This document shows positions 7,929 to 15,580 of a stretch of DNA of 46,271 bases, piece by piece. Position 1 is the first letter of the stretch; every line of letters starts with the position of its first letter. The DNA lies in assembly GCF_000878195.1 (NCBI RefSeq), contig NZ_JXST01000047.1:1-46271 (forward strand), given 5' to 3'. The translations under genes and the position numbers were made by a program. This DNA comes from Mycolicibacterium llatzerense. GTDB lineage: Bacteria; Actinomycetota; Actinomycetes; Mycobacteriales; Mycobacteriaceae. The notes under the pieces are model-generated. The model did no database searches and was not told the DNA's origin. It worked only from the letters and a program-made list of their open reading frames with translations.

Positions 7929-8261
7929 CTATTCGATGGGCTCTTCCACGTAGCTGCGCAGGCGGTCGAGTGCCCGGTCCCAACGCTTCGACAGCGTGGT
8001 CAGGTACTCGCTGGCTTCGGCGAGCGGGTCCGGCTGGATGCGCCAGATGCGCTCGCGCCCGTGCCGGCTGCTGGTCACCAGTCCCACCGCCTCCAGCAGC
8101 AGCAGATGCTTGGTGGCCGCTTGCCGGGTCACCGGGATCACCTGCGTCACTTGTGAAGTCGAGGACGGGCCCGCTTCACACAGACGCACGACGATGCGTA
8201 ACCGATTGGGGTCGCCGAGCGCGTCGAACAGTGGCGCCCGGGCGTCGGCCGTCGTACTCAC
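7929..8261 (-). CDS. ArsR-family transcriptional regulator
   Basis: 110-residue winged-helix protein. The N-terminus PLFDALGDPNRLRIVVRLCE and the recognition-helix region VIPVTRQAATKHLLLLEAVGLV are characteristic of ArsR/SmtB-type regulators of the subgroup paired with SRPBCC proteins; no metal-binding cysteine cluster (CVC-type) is present. The GTG at 8261 shares GTGA with the upstream SRPBCC stop, so the two are translationally coupled. The operon is preceded by two GCAAC-N6-GTTGC palindromes, the likely operators for autorepression. The ligand is unknown. Confidence 0.88.
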   Translation of the reverse strand: MSTTADARAPLFDALGDPNRLRIVVRLCEAGPSSTSQVTQVIPVTRQAATKHLLLLEAVGLVTSSRHGRERIWRIQPDPLAEASEYLTTLSKRWDRALDRLRSYVEEPIE

Positions 8262-8746
8262 ACCTGCTCGTCCAGGTACTTGCGTACCAGTTTGGTCTGG
8301 GCTTCCCACCCGCCACTGTTGGCTTCGAACGCCTCGGCACGGCGGTCGGCCGGGATGTTGTCGAACCCGGATTCGACGATCCGCAGCACGACACCGTCTG
8401 CGGTGTCGGTCAGGGTGAACTCGACCAGCGTGGTCGGCTCGTTGTCGTAGTCGTCGCCCGGTTCGACGGCATACGGATGCCACCGGAACGCCAGCCGACG
8501 CTGCGACTCGACCGCGACCACGTGCCAGACCGACTTCTTCCCGGCGTGTGGTTCCTGTGCGGCAGCGACCTCGTCGTCGACCTCGGTCGGGGTGATCACG
8601 CCAGTCACCGATTCGCCGGCGACGAACGGTCCGTCGAAACGCACGCCGAACCACCGGCCGAACTCGTCGGCGTTGGCGATGGCGCGCCATACCCGGTCCA
8701 GCGGCGCGCGCAGCGTGACTTCTTTTTCGATGCGATCGGAACTCAT
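8258..8746 (-). CDS. SRPBCC / AHSA1-like ligand-binding protein
   Basis: 162-residue START-like helix-grip protein (activator of Hsp90 ATPase homologue 1 family): EKEVTLRAPLDRVWRAIANADEFGRWFG at the start, VEFTLTDTADGVVLRIVESGF in the middle, and a C-terminal helix GGWEAQTKLVRKYLDE. Such proteins bind hydrophobic small molecules; the ligand is unknown. The ATG at 8746 has a GGGAGG ribosome-binding site, preferred over a TTG two codons upstream. First gene of an operon with arsR, which overlaps it by GTGA. Confidence 0.88.
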   Translation of the reverse strand: MSSDRIEKEVTLRAPLDRVWRAIANADEFGRWFGVRFDGPFVAGESVTGVITPTEVDDEVAAAQEPHAGKKSVWHVVAVESQRRLAFRWHPYAVEPGDDYDNEPTTLVEFTLTDTADGVVLRIVESGFDNIPADRRAEAFEANSGGWEAQTKLVRKYLDEQV

Positions 8747-8748
8747 AA

Positions 8749-8810
8749 GCAACCTCCCGGTTGCCTATCACGCTACGACCGCGCAGTCAGAAGCGCAACC
8801 GTTTAGTTGC
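8749..8810 (-). promoter_or_regulatory. Promoter of the SRPBCC-arsR operon with two GCAAC-N6-GTTGC operators
   Basis: Two 16-bp palindromes of identical design stand at 8749-8764 (spacer CTCCCG) and 8795-8810 (spacer CGTTTA), 46 bp apart. Between them, on the minus strand, TAGCGT (8775-8770) fits a -10 hexamer. The distal palindrome falls in the -35 region and the proximal one at or after the transcription start, covering the ribosome-binding site. In RNA the proximal repeat folds into a six-pair stem with GGGA in the loop, so it could also mask the GGGAGG site. Likely ArsR operators, by position. Confidence 0.65.
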
Positions 8811-8822
8811 CCTTGATTGGGT

Positions 8823-9890
8823 TCAGCGCGCGATGGTGGCGCTGCCGATGACCTCGTCACCGTCAGGGTCGCGGCGGTACAGCACCATGGTCTGACCTGG
8901 AGCGACGCCACGCAGCGGCGTGCGCAGCTGCACATCGAGCACCCCGCCGGCGAACTCGGCGACGGCGTCGGCCAACCCGCCGTGCGCCCGCACCTGGATC
9001 AGGCATTCGATGGGCCCGACCGGCGCGGCACCCGAAGTGAACACCGGACGCTCGCCGATCAACGAGTGAATCTCGAGATCTGCCACGCCGCCGACGTGCA
9101 CGGTCCCGGTCTCCGCATCGATGCCGGTGACGTAGCGCGGCAGGCCGTCAGGCCCTGGGCCGGCGATGCCGAGGCCCTTGCGCTGCCCGATGGTGAAGCC
9201 ATGCACGCCGTCGTGCTCCGCGAGCTTCGTGCCGCCGGCATCGACGACGGCGCCGGGACGGATGCCAATGCGGGCACCCAGGAAGGCGCGGGTGTCGCCG
9301 GACGGGATGAAGCAGATGTCGTGGCTGTCCGGCTTCTCGGCCACCGCCAGCCCACGCTCGGCGGCTTCCTGACGGATCTGCGGCTTGGGGGTGTCGCCGA
9401 TCGGGAACAGCGCGTGGCTGAGCTGCTCGGCGGTCAGCACCCCGAGCACGTACGACTGGTCCTTGTCCGCGTCGACGGCACGACGGAGCCGACCGTTCTC
9501 CAGACGGGCGTAGTGCCCGGTTGCCACGGCGTCGAAACCGAGCGCCAATGCGCGGGCCGACAGCGCCGAGAACTTGATCTTCTCGTTGCAGCGCACGCAG
9601 GGGTTCGGCGTCTCACCGCGGGCGTACGACTCGACGAAGTCGTCGATGACGTCTTCCTTGAAGCGGTCCGCGAAATCCCAGACGTAGAAGGGGATTTCCA
9701 GGATGTCCGCGACCCGGCGGGCGTCCCCGGCATCCTCCTTGGAGCAGCACCCACGCGACCCGGTGCGCAGGGTGCCCGGCGCGGTGGACAGTGCCAGATG
9801 CACGCCCACGACGTCATGGCCGGCGTCGACCATGCGCGCCGCGGCCACCGAGGAGTCCACTCCCCCGCTCATCGCTACCAAAACCCGCAT
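8823..9890 (-). CDS. mnmA: tRNA-specific 2-thiouridylase MnmA
   Basis: 355-residue ATP pyrophosphatase that thiolates U34 of tRNA(Lys/Glu/Gln). The PP-loop AMSGGVDSS is at residues 6-14, and the two catalytic cysteines are in CVRCNEKIKF (Cys101; Cys98 is next to it) and HDICFIPSGDT (Cys193). The domain order, N-HUP then central and C-terminal beta-barrel (FTIGQRKGLG), is normal. It starts only 2 bp after the stop of the cysteine desulfurase gene, which supplies the persulfide sulfur; the pair corresponds to Rv3024c/Rv3025c. Confidence 0.96.
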   Translation of the reverse strand: MRVLVAMSGGVDSSVAAARMVDAGHDVVGVHLALSTAPGTLRTGSRGCCSKEDAGDARRVADILEIPFYVWDFADRFKEDVIDDFVESYARGETPNPCVRCNEKIKFSALSARALALGFDAVATGHYARLENGRLRRAVDADKDQSYVLGVLTAEQLSHALFPIGDTPKPQIRQEAAERGLAVAEKPDSHDICFIPSGDTRAFLGARIGIRPGAVVDAGGTKLAEHDGVHGFTIGQRKGLGIAGPGPDGLPRYVTGIDAETGTVHVGGVADLEIHSLIGERPVFTSGAAPVGPIECLIQVRAHGGLADAVAEFAGGVLDVQLRTPLRGVAPGQTMVLYRRDPDGDEVIGSATIAR

Positions 9891-9892
9891 GA

Positions 9893-11080
9893 CTACCTTC
9901 CCAACCCGGCACTGGCCAGTGCAGCCTGACGAGCCCGCTCGACCGCAGCCGGCAGCACAGCCAGCACGGCGTCGATGTCGGCATCAGAACTGGTGTGCCC
10001 CAACGAAAATCGGAGTGATCCGCGGGCACTGGCCGGAGCGGCGCCCATCGCGATCAAGACGTGTGACGGCTGCGCGACGCCGGCCGTACAGGCCGAACCC
10101 GTCGAGCATTCGATGCCCTTGGCGTCCAGCAGCATCAGCAGGGCATCGCCCTCGCAGCCACGAAAAGTGAAGTGCGCGTTGCCCGCAAGGCGGTCATCAC
10201 CGGTGCCGCCGTTGAGCACCACATCCTCGATGCCGGACAGCACCCCGGCGACCAGGCGGTCACGCAAGGCGCCGATCCGGGTCCGGTGCGCGTCCAGGCC
10301 CTCGACCGCGACGCGCGCGGCGGTGGCCATGGCCACCACGCCCGCGACATCCGGTGTGCCCGAACGCACGTCACGTTCCTGCCCACCGCCGTGCAGCAGC
10401 GGCACGCATGCGACATCGCGGCGCAGCAGCAGCGCACCCACCCCAGTGGGGCCACCGAACTTGTGCGCCGCCACACTCAACGCGGACAGCCCGCTCGCGG
10501 CGAAATCGACCGGCACCGCACCGATCGCCTGGATCGCGTCGCTGTGCATGGGTACGTCGAATTCAGCTGCCACAGCGGCCAATTCAGCGATCGGCTGGAT
10601 GGTGCCGACCTCGTTGTTGGCCCACATCACGCTGACGAGCGCGACGTCGTCGTGAGTTTCGAGAATCTCGCGCAATGCCTCGGCCGACGTGCTGCCCGTA
10701 CTGTCCACAGGCAACCAGGCCACCTCCGCGCCTTCGTGCTCGACCAGCCACTCGACGGCATCGAGCACCGCGTGGTGCTCGATCGGCGACGTCACGATCC
10801 GGCGGCGTCCCGGGCAGCTGTCCCGACGCGCCCAGAAGATGCCCTTGACGGCCAGGTTGTCGCTCTCGGTGCCGCCGGCGGTGAAGATCACCTCGGAGGG
10901 CCGGGCACCCAACTGCTGGGCCAGGGACTCGCGGGCCTCCTCCATCCGGCGCCGCGCCGCCCGGCCGGAGGTGTGCAACGAGGACGCATTACCGCCGGCC
11001 GCCAGGACCGCCGTCATCGCCTCGATGGCAGCGGGCTGCATCGGGGTCGTGGCGGCGTGGTCCAGGTATGCGGGGCTCAT
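9893..11080 (-). CDS. iscS: Cysteine desulfurase (IscS/NifS class)
   Basis: 395-residue PLP enzyme that removes sulfur from cysteine. The N-terminus YLDHAATTP is the family signature; His101 and His102 (EHHAVLDA) and Lys207 (SVAAHKFGG) form the PLP site, and the catalytic Cys331 is in TGSACTAG with the long flexible loop of the class I enzymes. It is 2 bp upstream of mnmA in the same operon, and homologous by context to Rv3025c. Probable substrate acceptors are MnmA and Fe-S assembly proteins. Confidence 0.95.
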   Translation of the reverse strand: MSPAYLDHAATTPMQPAAIEAMTAVLAAGGNASSLHTSGRAARRRMEEARESLAQQLGARPSEVIFTAGGTESDNLAVKGIFWARRDSCPGRRRIVTSPIEHHAVLDAVEWLVEHEGAEVAWLPVDSTGSTSAEALREILETHDDVALVSVMWANNEVGTIQPIAELAAVAAEFDVPMHSDAIQAIGAVPVDFAASGLSALSVAAHKFGGPTGVGALLLRRDVACVPLLHGGGQERDVRSGTPDVAGVVAMATAARVAVEGLDAHRTRIGALRDRLVAGVLSGIEDVVLNGGTGDDRLAGNAHFTFRGCEGDALLMLLDAKGIECSTGSACTAGVAQPSHVLIAMGAAPASARGSLRFSLGHTSSDADIDAVLAVLPAAVERARQAALASAGLGR

Positions 11081-11113
11081 GGCCTGTCCAGGATACCGGC
11101 CAGGCCAAACCGG

Positions 11114-11974
11114 TCAGGCGGCCAGCGCGTGCCCGTGAACAGCAGCGACGGGCAGCGGGCCCACCTGGTGCACCGCAGCTTGGCACCGGCCGGCCAGATC
11201 GCGGCGGTCGGCGCCGGGCAGCTGCAGCGACTGCACCTGGATGTGGCACACCGTCAGCTTGGCGGTGATGACCCGTTTGATCGACGTCAGCAGCGAGTCG
11301 TCACCGATGAACGCCGGAATGGTCGACTGCGCGCCGTCGCGGTGCCGGTACGTCAGCTGCAGCGGCTGCACCGGGCGGCCGGCGTCGACCGCGGCCTGGA
11401 ACATCGCCGGGGCGAACGTGCCGTGCCCCAGACCGCACCACGTGGTGCCCTCAGGGAAGGCGACGACGGTCTGACCTGCGGTGAGCCGGTCCGCAACGGT
11501 GCGGACCACATCGGGCAGCCGGCGCAGGCTGTTGCGGTCGATCGGGATGACCTTCATCAGCCGGGCCAGGAAACCCAACGCCGGCCACTCGATCAGATCG
11601 GCACGCGCCACGAACGACCCGGGCATGACCGCGCCGATCACGAAGATGTCGACCCATGAGACATGTCCGGCGACCACCAGGACGCCGCTCAGGTTGCGGA
11701 TCGGGCCGCCCGAGACAGTGATCCGGACGCCCAGGCCGCGCAGCACCAGCCGGCAGTACATCCGCTGGATGCGTGACCGGCCCGGCAACGGCACCGCCAG
11801 TAGCGGCAGGGTGGGCAGCAGCAACAACGTCATGACCAACCGCGCCGCGGTGCGCAGCGCGACGATGACCGGACGGCTGACGTGCGCAGCGTCCACCCGG
11901 ATGCAGCTGGCGTCGCAGGACGCCTTGGGCAACCAGGGGTGCTCCTGCACCGTCGCGGGCGCGGGCGCAGTCAC
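11114..11974 (-). CDS. PlsC-like lysophospholipid acyltransferase (Rv3026c-like)
   Basis: 286-residue 1-acylglycerol-3-phosphate acyltransferase-type protein. A membrane segment lies at about 46-62 (LVMTLLLLPTLPLLAVP). The catalytic H-x4-D is in AGHVSWVDI (His104, Asp109), and the substrate-binding motif FPEGTT is at 173-178. It overlaps the upstream GNAT-like gene by GTGA. The pair, a GNAT-type N-acyltransferase followed by a PlsC-type O-acyltransferase, resembles the OlsB/OlsA pair of ornithine-lipid synthesis. That is a comparison of architecture only; the mycobacterial substrate is not established. Confidence 0.85.
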   Translation of the reverse strand: MTAPAPATVQEHPWLPKASCDASCIRVDAAHVSRPVIVALRTAARLVMTLLLLPTLPLLAVPLPGRSRIQRMYCRLVLRGLGVRITVSGGPIRNLSGVLVVAGHVSWVDIFVIGAVMPGSFVARADLIEWPALGFLARLMKVIPIDRNSLRRLPDVVRTVADRLTAGQTVVAFPEGTTWCGLGHGTFAPAMFQAAVDAGRPVQPLQLTYRHRDGAQSTIPAFIGDDSLLTSIKRVITAKLTVCHIQVQSLQLPGADRRDLAGRCQAAVHQVGPLPVAAVHGHALAA

Positions 11975-12804
11975 TGTCCGGCCTTGTCGGTTGCGGCGGC
12001 GGCCGAACGCAGCCGCGTCAGGTACCGGACGTCGGCCTCCCGCTTGTCCAGCAGGGCCGGGAAGTCACCGACACCGAAGTCGGGGTCGTAGGCCGGGTCG
12101 CCGCACACCTTCGCGCCCAGACGCAGGTAACCGCGCATCAGCGGCGGCACGGTCACGCGGGCCGGCGGCTCGATGTCGTCGAGCAGCTTGCCGTCGATGA
12201 TCACCGGGCGGTACGGGCGCACCTTGTACTCCGAGGCGTGCCGCTTGTTGACGAAGTCGCGCACACCGCGAATCTGGGTGGCCGGGGCCTCGTCGGGGCT
12301 GCCCTGGATGGGCACCGACACGCAGCCGGTGACGTAGTCGTAGCCGCTGTGGTCCAGGTAGGCCAGGATGCCGCCCCACATGAGCAGCACGACGGCGCCG
12401 TTGCGGTGATCGGCGCGCACCACGGCGCGGCCCATCTCCACCATCGACGGGCGGATGCGGTCCAACGCGCTGACATCGAATTCGGTTGCGGTGTACAACC
12501 CGCCTGCGGCGATGGCGCCGGGCGGAGGGAGCATGCGGTAGCAGCCGACGTACTCGCCGGTGTGGTCCTCGCGGACCAGCAGGTGGTCGCAGAATTCGTC
12601 GAATCGGTCGGCGTCCCGGCCGCTTTCGAAACCGGGGCTGTCGTCGGTGAGGGTGTAACCCGGCTCCGAGGTGAACACGTGGTGACGAAGCCGTTGCGCG
12701 GCCTCGATGTGTTCGGAGTCGGCCGACAACAGCAGTGTGTACCGCGGGGTGTCGGTCGATGCAGTGGTGTCGTCAGGGGCGATGAGTACAGAACTAGTGC
12801 TCAT
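11971..12804 (-). CDS. GNAT-like N-acyltransferase (OlsB-type, Rv3027c-like)
   Basis: 277 residues from the ATG at 12804. The core YTLLLSADSEHIEAAQRLRHHVFTSE, then DHLLVRE...VGCYRMLPP, GRAVVRADHRNGAVVLLMWGGILAYL and the tail PPLMRGYLRLGAKVCGDPAYDPDFGVGDF match the ornithine-acyl-ACP N-acyltransferase/hemolysin-like group of GNAT proteins. The frame is open to 12882, but those 26 extra residues (MMFRHRSSTRYVV...) do not look like family sequence, so the inner ATG is preferred. Coupled by GTGA to the acyltransferase downstream. Divergent from the alcohol dehydrogenase gene. Confidence 0.8.
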   Translation of the reverse strand: MSTSSVLIAPDDTTASTDTPRYTLLLSADSEHIEAAQRLRHHVFTSEPGYTLTDDSPGFESGRDADRFDEFCDHLLVREDHTGEYVGCYRMLPPPGAIAAGGLYTATEFDVSALDRIRPSMVEMGRAVVRADHRNGAVVLLMWGGILAYLDHSGYDYVTGCVSVPIQGSPDEAPATQIRGVRDFVNKRHASEYKVRPYRPVIIDGKLLDDIEPPARVTVPPLMRGYLRLGAKVCGDPAYDPDFGVGDFPALLDKREADVRYLTRLRSAAAATDKAGQ

Positions 12805-12912
12805 GTTGTGCACGGTGACGGAGCCGTTGGGCGCGACGGCATCAACCACGTAACGCGTTGATGACCGGTGGCGAAACATCACGGTCCGTTACATTCGGCG
12901 CATGATGCCGCG

Positions 12913-14052
12913 ATGAGGAGCCGCGCCGCGATTGTCCGTGAGGTCGGCGGGGACTGGTCGGTGGAGGAATTCGAGCTCGACCCGCCGCGCGCCGGTGAGG
13001 TTCTGCTGCAGATGGCGGCCGCGGGGCTGTGCCACTCCGACGATCACATCCGATCGGGCCAGCTGGCCGCGCCCAAAGGTGCTGCGGTACCGGGCATGCC
13101 GCCCACGATCGGTGGTCACGAAGGTTCGGCGGTGGTGCTCGAGGTGGGTCCGGGCGTCACCCGGTTCTCCCCCGGCGACCACGTGGTGACGTCGTTTCTG
13201 GCGGTGTGCGGGAAATGTCGTTGGTGCACAAGCGGTATGGAGTATCTGTGCGACGTCGGCGCCGGCACCCTCATCCCGGGCATGCCGACCGACGGCACCT
13301 TCCGCCACCACAGCCTCTCCGGTGAGGAGTTGCGGCACACCTCGAAGATCGGCGCGTTCGCCGAACACACTGTGGTGGCGGCAGATTCGCTGGTGAAGAT
13401 CGACCCGTCGTTGCCCCTGGTGCCCAGCGCGCTGCTGTCCTGCGCGGTGCCCACCGGCTACGGGTCGACGGTGCGCCGCGCCGGGGTGCGCGCCGGCGAC
13501 ACGGTAGTGGTGATCGGCGCCGGAGGCATCGGTACCGCCGCTGTCCAGGGCGCGCACCTCGGTGGCGCATCGCAGGTTGTCGCGGTCGATCCGGTGGCGT
13601 TCAAGCGGGATTCCGCCCTGTCATTCGGCGCGACCCACACCGCGGCAACGGTCACCGAAGCCTTTGACCTCGTTCGGGAGCTGACCCGCGGCGTGATGGC
13701 CGACGCCGTCGTCGTATCACCGTCGATGATCGGTGACGGCGACGTCTCCGACGCCTTGTCCCTGACCCGGAAGGGCGGCACCTGCGTGCTGACCGGGATG
13801 GCGGCACCGTCGGCCGGGGCCGTGCAGCTCGACCTGCAGGACCTGATCCTGATGAACAAGAACCTGTGCGGCACGCTTTTCGGCTCGTGCAACCCGACCA
13901 CCGAAGTGCCGGCGCTGGCACAGCTGTATCAAGAGGGCCGGCTCAAGCTCGACGAGATGATCACCCGGCGCTACCGGCTCGACGACATCAACTCCGCGTT
14001 TGATGATCTGCTGGGCGGCCGGGTGATTCGGGCTGTCGTGGATTTCACCTGA
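12913..14052 (+). CDS. Zinc-dependent alcohol dehydrogenase, NDMA-dependent type
   Basis: 379-residue medium-chain dehydrogenase. Catalytic zinc ligands are Cys40 (GLCHSDDH), His69/Glu70 (GGHEG) and probably Cys177 (SCAVPTG). The structural zinc is held by Cys99, Cys102, Cys105 and Cys113 (CGKCRWC...C). The NAD-binding GAGGIG is at 202-207. Overall sequence, including the FGSCNP and LYQEGRLKLDEMI tail, resembles the actinobacterial alcohol dehydrogenases with tightly bound NADH that are assayed with NDMA. The ATG at 12913 is chosen over an in-frame start 15 codons upstream, which encodes a His-rich extension. First gene of the accessory block relative to M. tuberculosis, and convergent with the aldehyde dehydrogenase. 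Confidence 0.9.
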   Translation: MRSRAAIVREVGGDWSVEEFELDPPRAGEVLLQMAAAGLCHSDDHIRSGQLAAPKGAAVPGMPPTIGGHEGSAVVLEVGPGVTRFSPGDHVVTSFLAVCGKCRWCTSGMEYLCDVGAGTLIPGMPTDGTFRHHSLSGEELRHTSKIGAFAEHTVVAADSLVKIDPSLPLVPSALLSCAVPTGYGSTVRRAGVRAGDTVVVIGAGGIGTAAVQGAHLGGASQVVAVDPVAFKRDSALSFGATHTAATVTEAFDLVRELTRGVMADAVVVSPSMIGDGDVSDALSLTRKGGTCVLTGMAAPSAGAVQLDLQDLILMNKNLCGTLFGSCNPTTEVPALAQLYQEGRLKLDEMITRRYRLDDINSAFDDLLGGRVIRAVVDFT

Positions 14053-14063
14053 CCCCTCCCCAT

Positions 14064-14124
14064 GTTGACCCTGTAACCAGGGCGGTACTTACTCGCAGAA
14101 ATGTGCCGTACGTACAGGGTCAAC
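14064..14124. terminator. Long inverted repeat between convergent genes (possible bidirectional terminator)
   Basis: Perfect 12-bp arms, GTTGACCCTGTA at 14064-14075 and TACAGGGTCAAC at 14113-14124, enclose 37 bases. The right arm overlaps the stop codon of the aldehyde dehydrogenase gene (14120-14122). It lies between two converging genes and lacks a clear T-run, so termination is a guess from position. Confidence 0.45.
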
Positions 14125-15580
14125 GGATCCCGGCGATGCCCCGGGCGACCAGCTTCGTCTCCAGGTACTCCTCGAAACCGGCCAGGCCCATCTCCCGGCC
14201 GATGCCGGACTGCTTGTAGCCACCGAACGGTGCATCCGGCGAGTACCAGACGCCACCGTTGACGTTGATGGTTCCGGTGCGCAACCGCGAGGCCACCCAG
14301 TCGACCCGGTCCTGATCGGTGCCGGCGACCGCACCGGACAGGCCATACGGCGAGTCGTTGGCGATGCGCACGGCGTCGGCGTCACCGTCGTGGGCGATCA
14401 CGGTGAGCACCGGGCCGAAGATCTCTTCGCGGGCCACCCGGGCGTCGTTCGTGAGGCCGGCGATGACGGTCGGCTCGATGTAGAAGCCGCGGGTCCGGTC
14501 CGCGGGGCGGCCACCGCCGCAGGCGAATCGGCCGCCCTCCTCGAGTGCCAACCGCAGGTAGCCCTCGACCCGGTCGCGCTGGCGCGCCGAGATCAGTGGG
14601 CCGCACACCGTGGCCGGGTCGGTCGGATCCCCGAAACCGATGCCGGACATGGCCGTTGCCGCCGCGGCGACGGCCTCGTCGTACCGCGCCCGCGGCACCA
14701 GCAGTCGGGTGGTGAAGGCGCAGCCCTGACCGGCATGCATCGCGACACTGGCGGCCGCGGCGGCACACGCCGCGGGCAGGTCGGCGTCGTCGAGCACGAG
14801 GTAGGCCGACTTGCCGCCGAGTTCCAGGAACACCTTCTTGACGGTGTGCGACGCGGCCACCATGACGGCCCGGCCGGTGGCCGTCGACCCGGTGAACGAC
14901 ACCAGATCCACACGTGGATCCTCGGTGAGTTGGGCGCCGATCCGGTGCTCGCTGGAGGTGATGACGTTCACGACGCCCGCGGGAAAGTCCGTGCGCTCGT
15001 TGATGATCCGACCCACTTCAGCCGCGCACCACGGAGTGTCCGGGGCTGCCTTGAGCACGACGGTGTTGCCGGCGGCCAGCGCCGGGCCGAGTTTGGCGAA
15101 GTTGATCTGGTGCGGGAAATTCCAGGGCGTCACCGCGCCGACGACACCGCAGGCCTCGCGGACCACGGTGCGCCGGGTCGGTTTACCGAACGGCGCGGCC
15201 TCCCCGAGATCGGTTGTCCATTGGTAGTTTTCGGCGAGGTCGGCCACATAGCCCAGACCGTCGACTGGTGCCTGTAGGTGACCGCCGTAGGTCAGCGAAA
15301 CCGGGGCGCCAACCTCGGCCACGGTGATGGTCCGCAGGTGCTCGATCTCGTCGGTGAGCGCGTCGTGCAACTGCCGCAGGCAATGCACCCGCAGCGCGGT
15401 GTCCCGGGACCAGTCGGTGTCGTCGAATGCGGTGCGGGCCGCGGCGATCGCGCGGTCCAGGTCCTCAGTGTCGGCGTCGGCGGCGTGCCCCAATGTCTCC
15501 TCGGTGGCCGGGTTGATCGTCGCGAACTCGCCACCGCGGCCCGCCACGAGCCGCCCGTCGATCAGCAGGGCGGTGCTCAC
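14120..15580 (-). CDS. Aldehyde dehydrogenase family protein
   Basis: 486-residue NAD(P)-dependent ALDH. The general-base glutamate is in LELGGKS (Glu253) and the catalytic cysteine in GQGCAFTTRL (Cys287). TPWNFP (151-156) and FTGSTATG (229-236) are the coenzyme-binding blocks. The GTG start shares GTGA with the stop of the upstream Baeyer-Villiger monooxygenase, so the two form a coupled operon. A BVMO yields an ester or lactone whose hydrolysis gives alcohol/aldehyde, and the alcohol and aldehyde dehydrogenases here could carry those on. That pathway is inference from neighbourhood. Confidence 0.93.
   Translation of the reverse strand: MSTALLIDGRLVAGRGGEFATINPATEETLGHAADADTEDLDRAIAAARTAFDDTDWSRDTALRVHCLRQLHDALTDEIEHLRTITVAEVGAPVSLTYGGHLQAPVDGLGYVADLAENYQWTTDLGEAAPFGKPTRRTVVREACGVVGAVTPWNFPHQINFAKLGPALAAGNTVVLKAAPDTPWCAAEVGRIINERTDFPAGVVNVITSSEHRIGAQLTEDPRVDLVSFTGSTATGRAVMVAASHTVKKVFLELGGKSAYLVLDDADLPAACAAAAASVAMHAGQGCAFTTRLLVPRARYDEAVAAAATAMSGIGFGDPTDPATVCGPLISARQRDRVEGYLRLALEEGGRFACGGGRPADRTRGFYIEPTVIAGLTNDARVAREEIFGPVLTVIAHDGDADAVRIANDSPYGLSGAVAGTDQDRVDWVASRLRTGTINVNGGVWYSPDAPFGGYKQSGIGREMGLAGFEEYLETKLVARGIAGIR

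Noticed and set aside
7919..8822. Cobalamin riboswitch before the MetE-like gene
   Set aside because: The gene starts 10 bp after arsR, and no B12-box or long structured leader is present there or before the cob genes.
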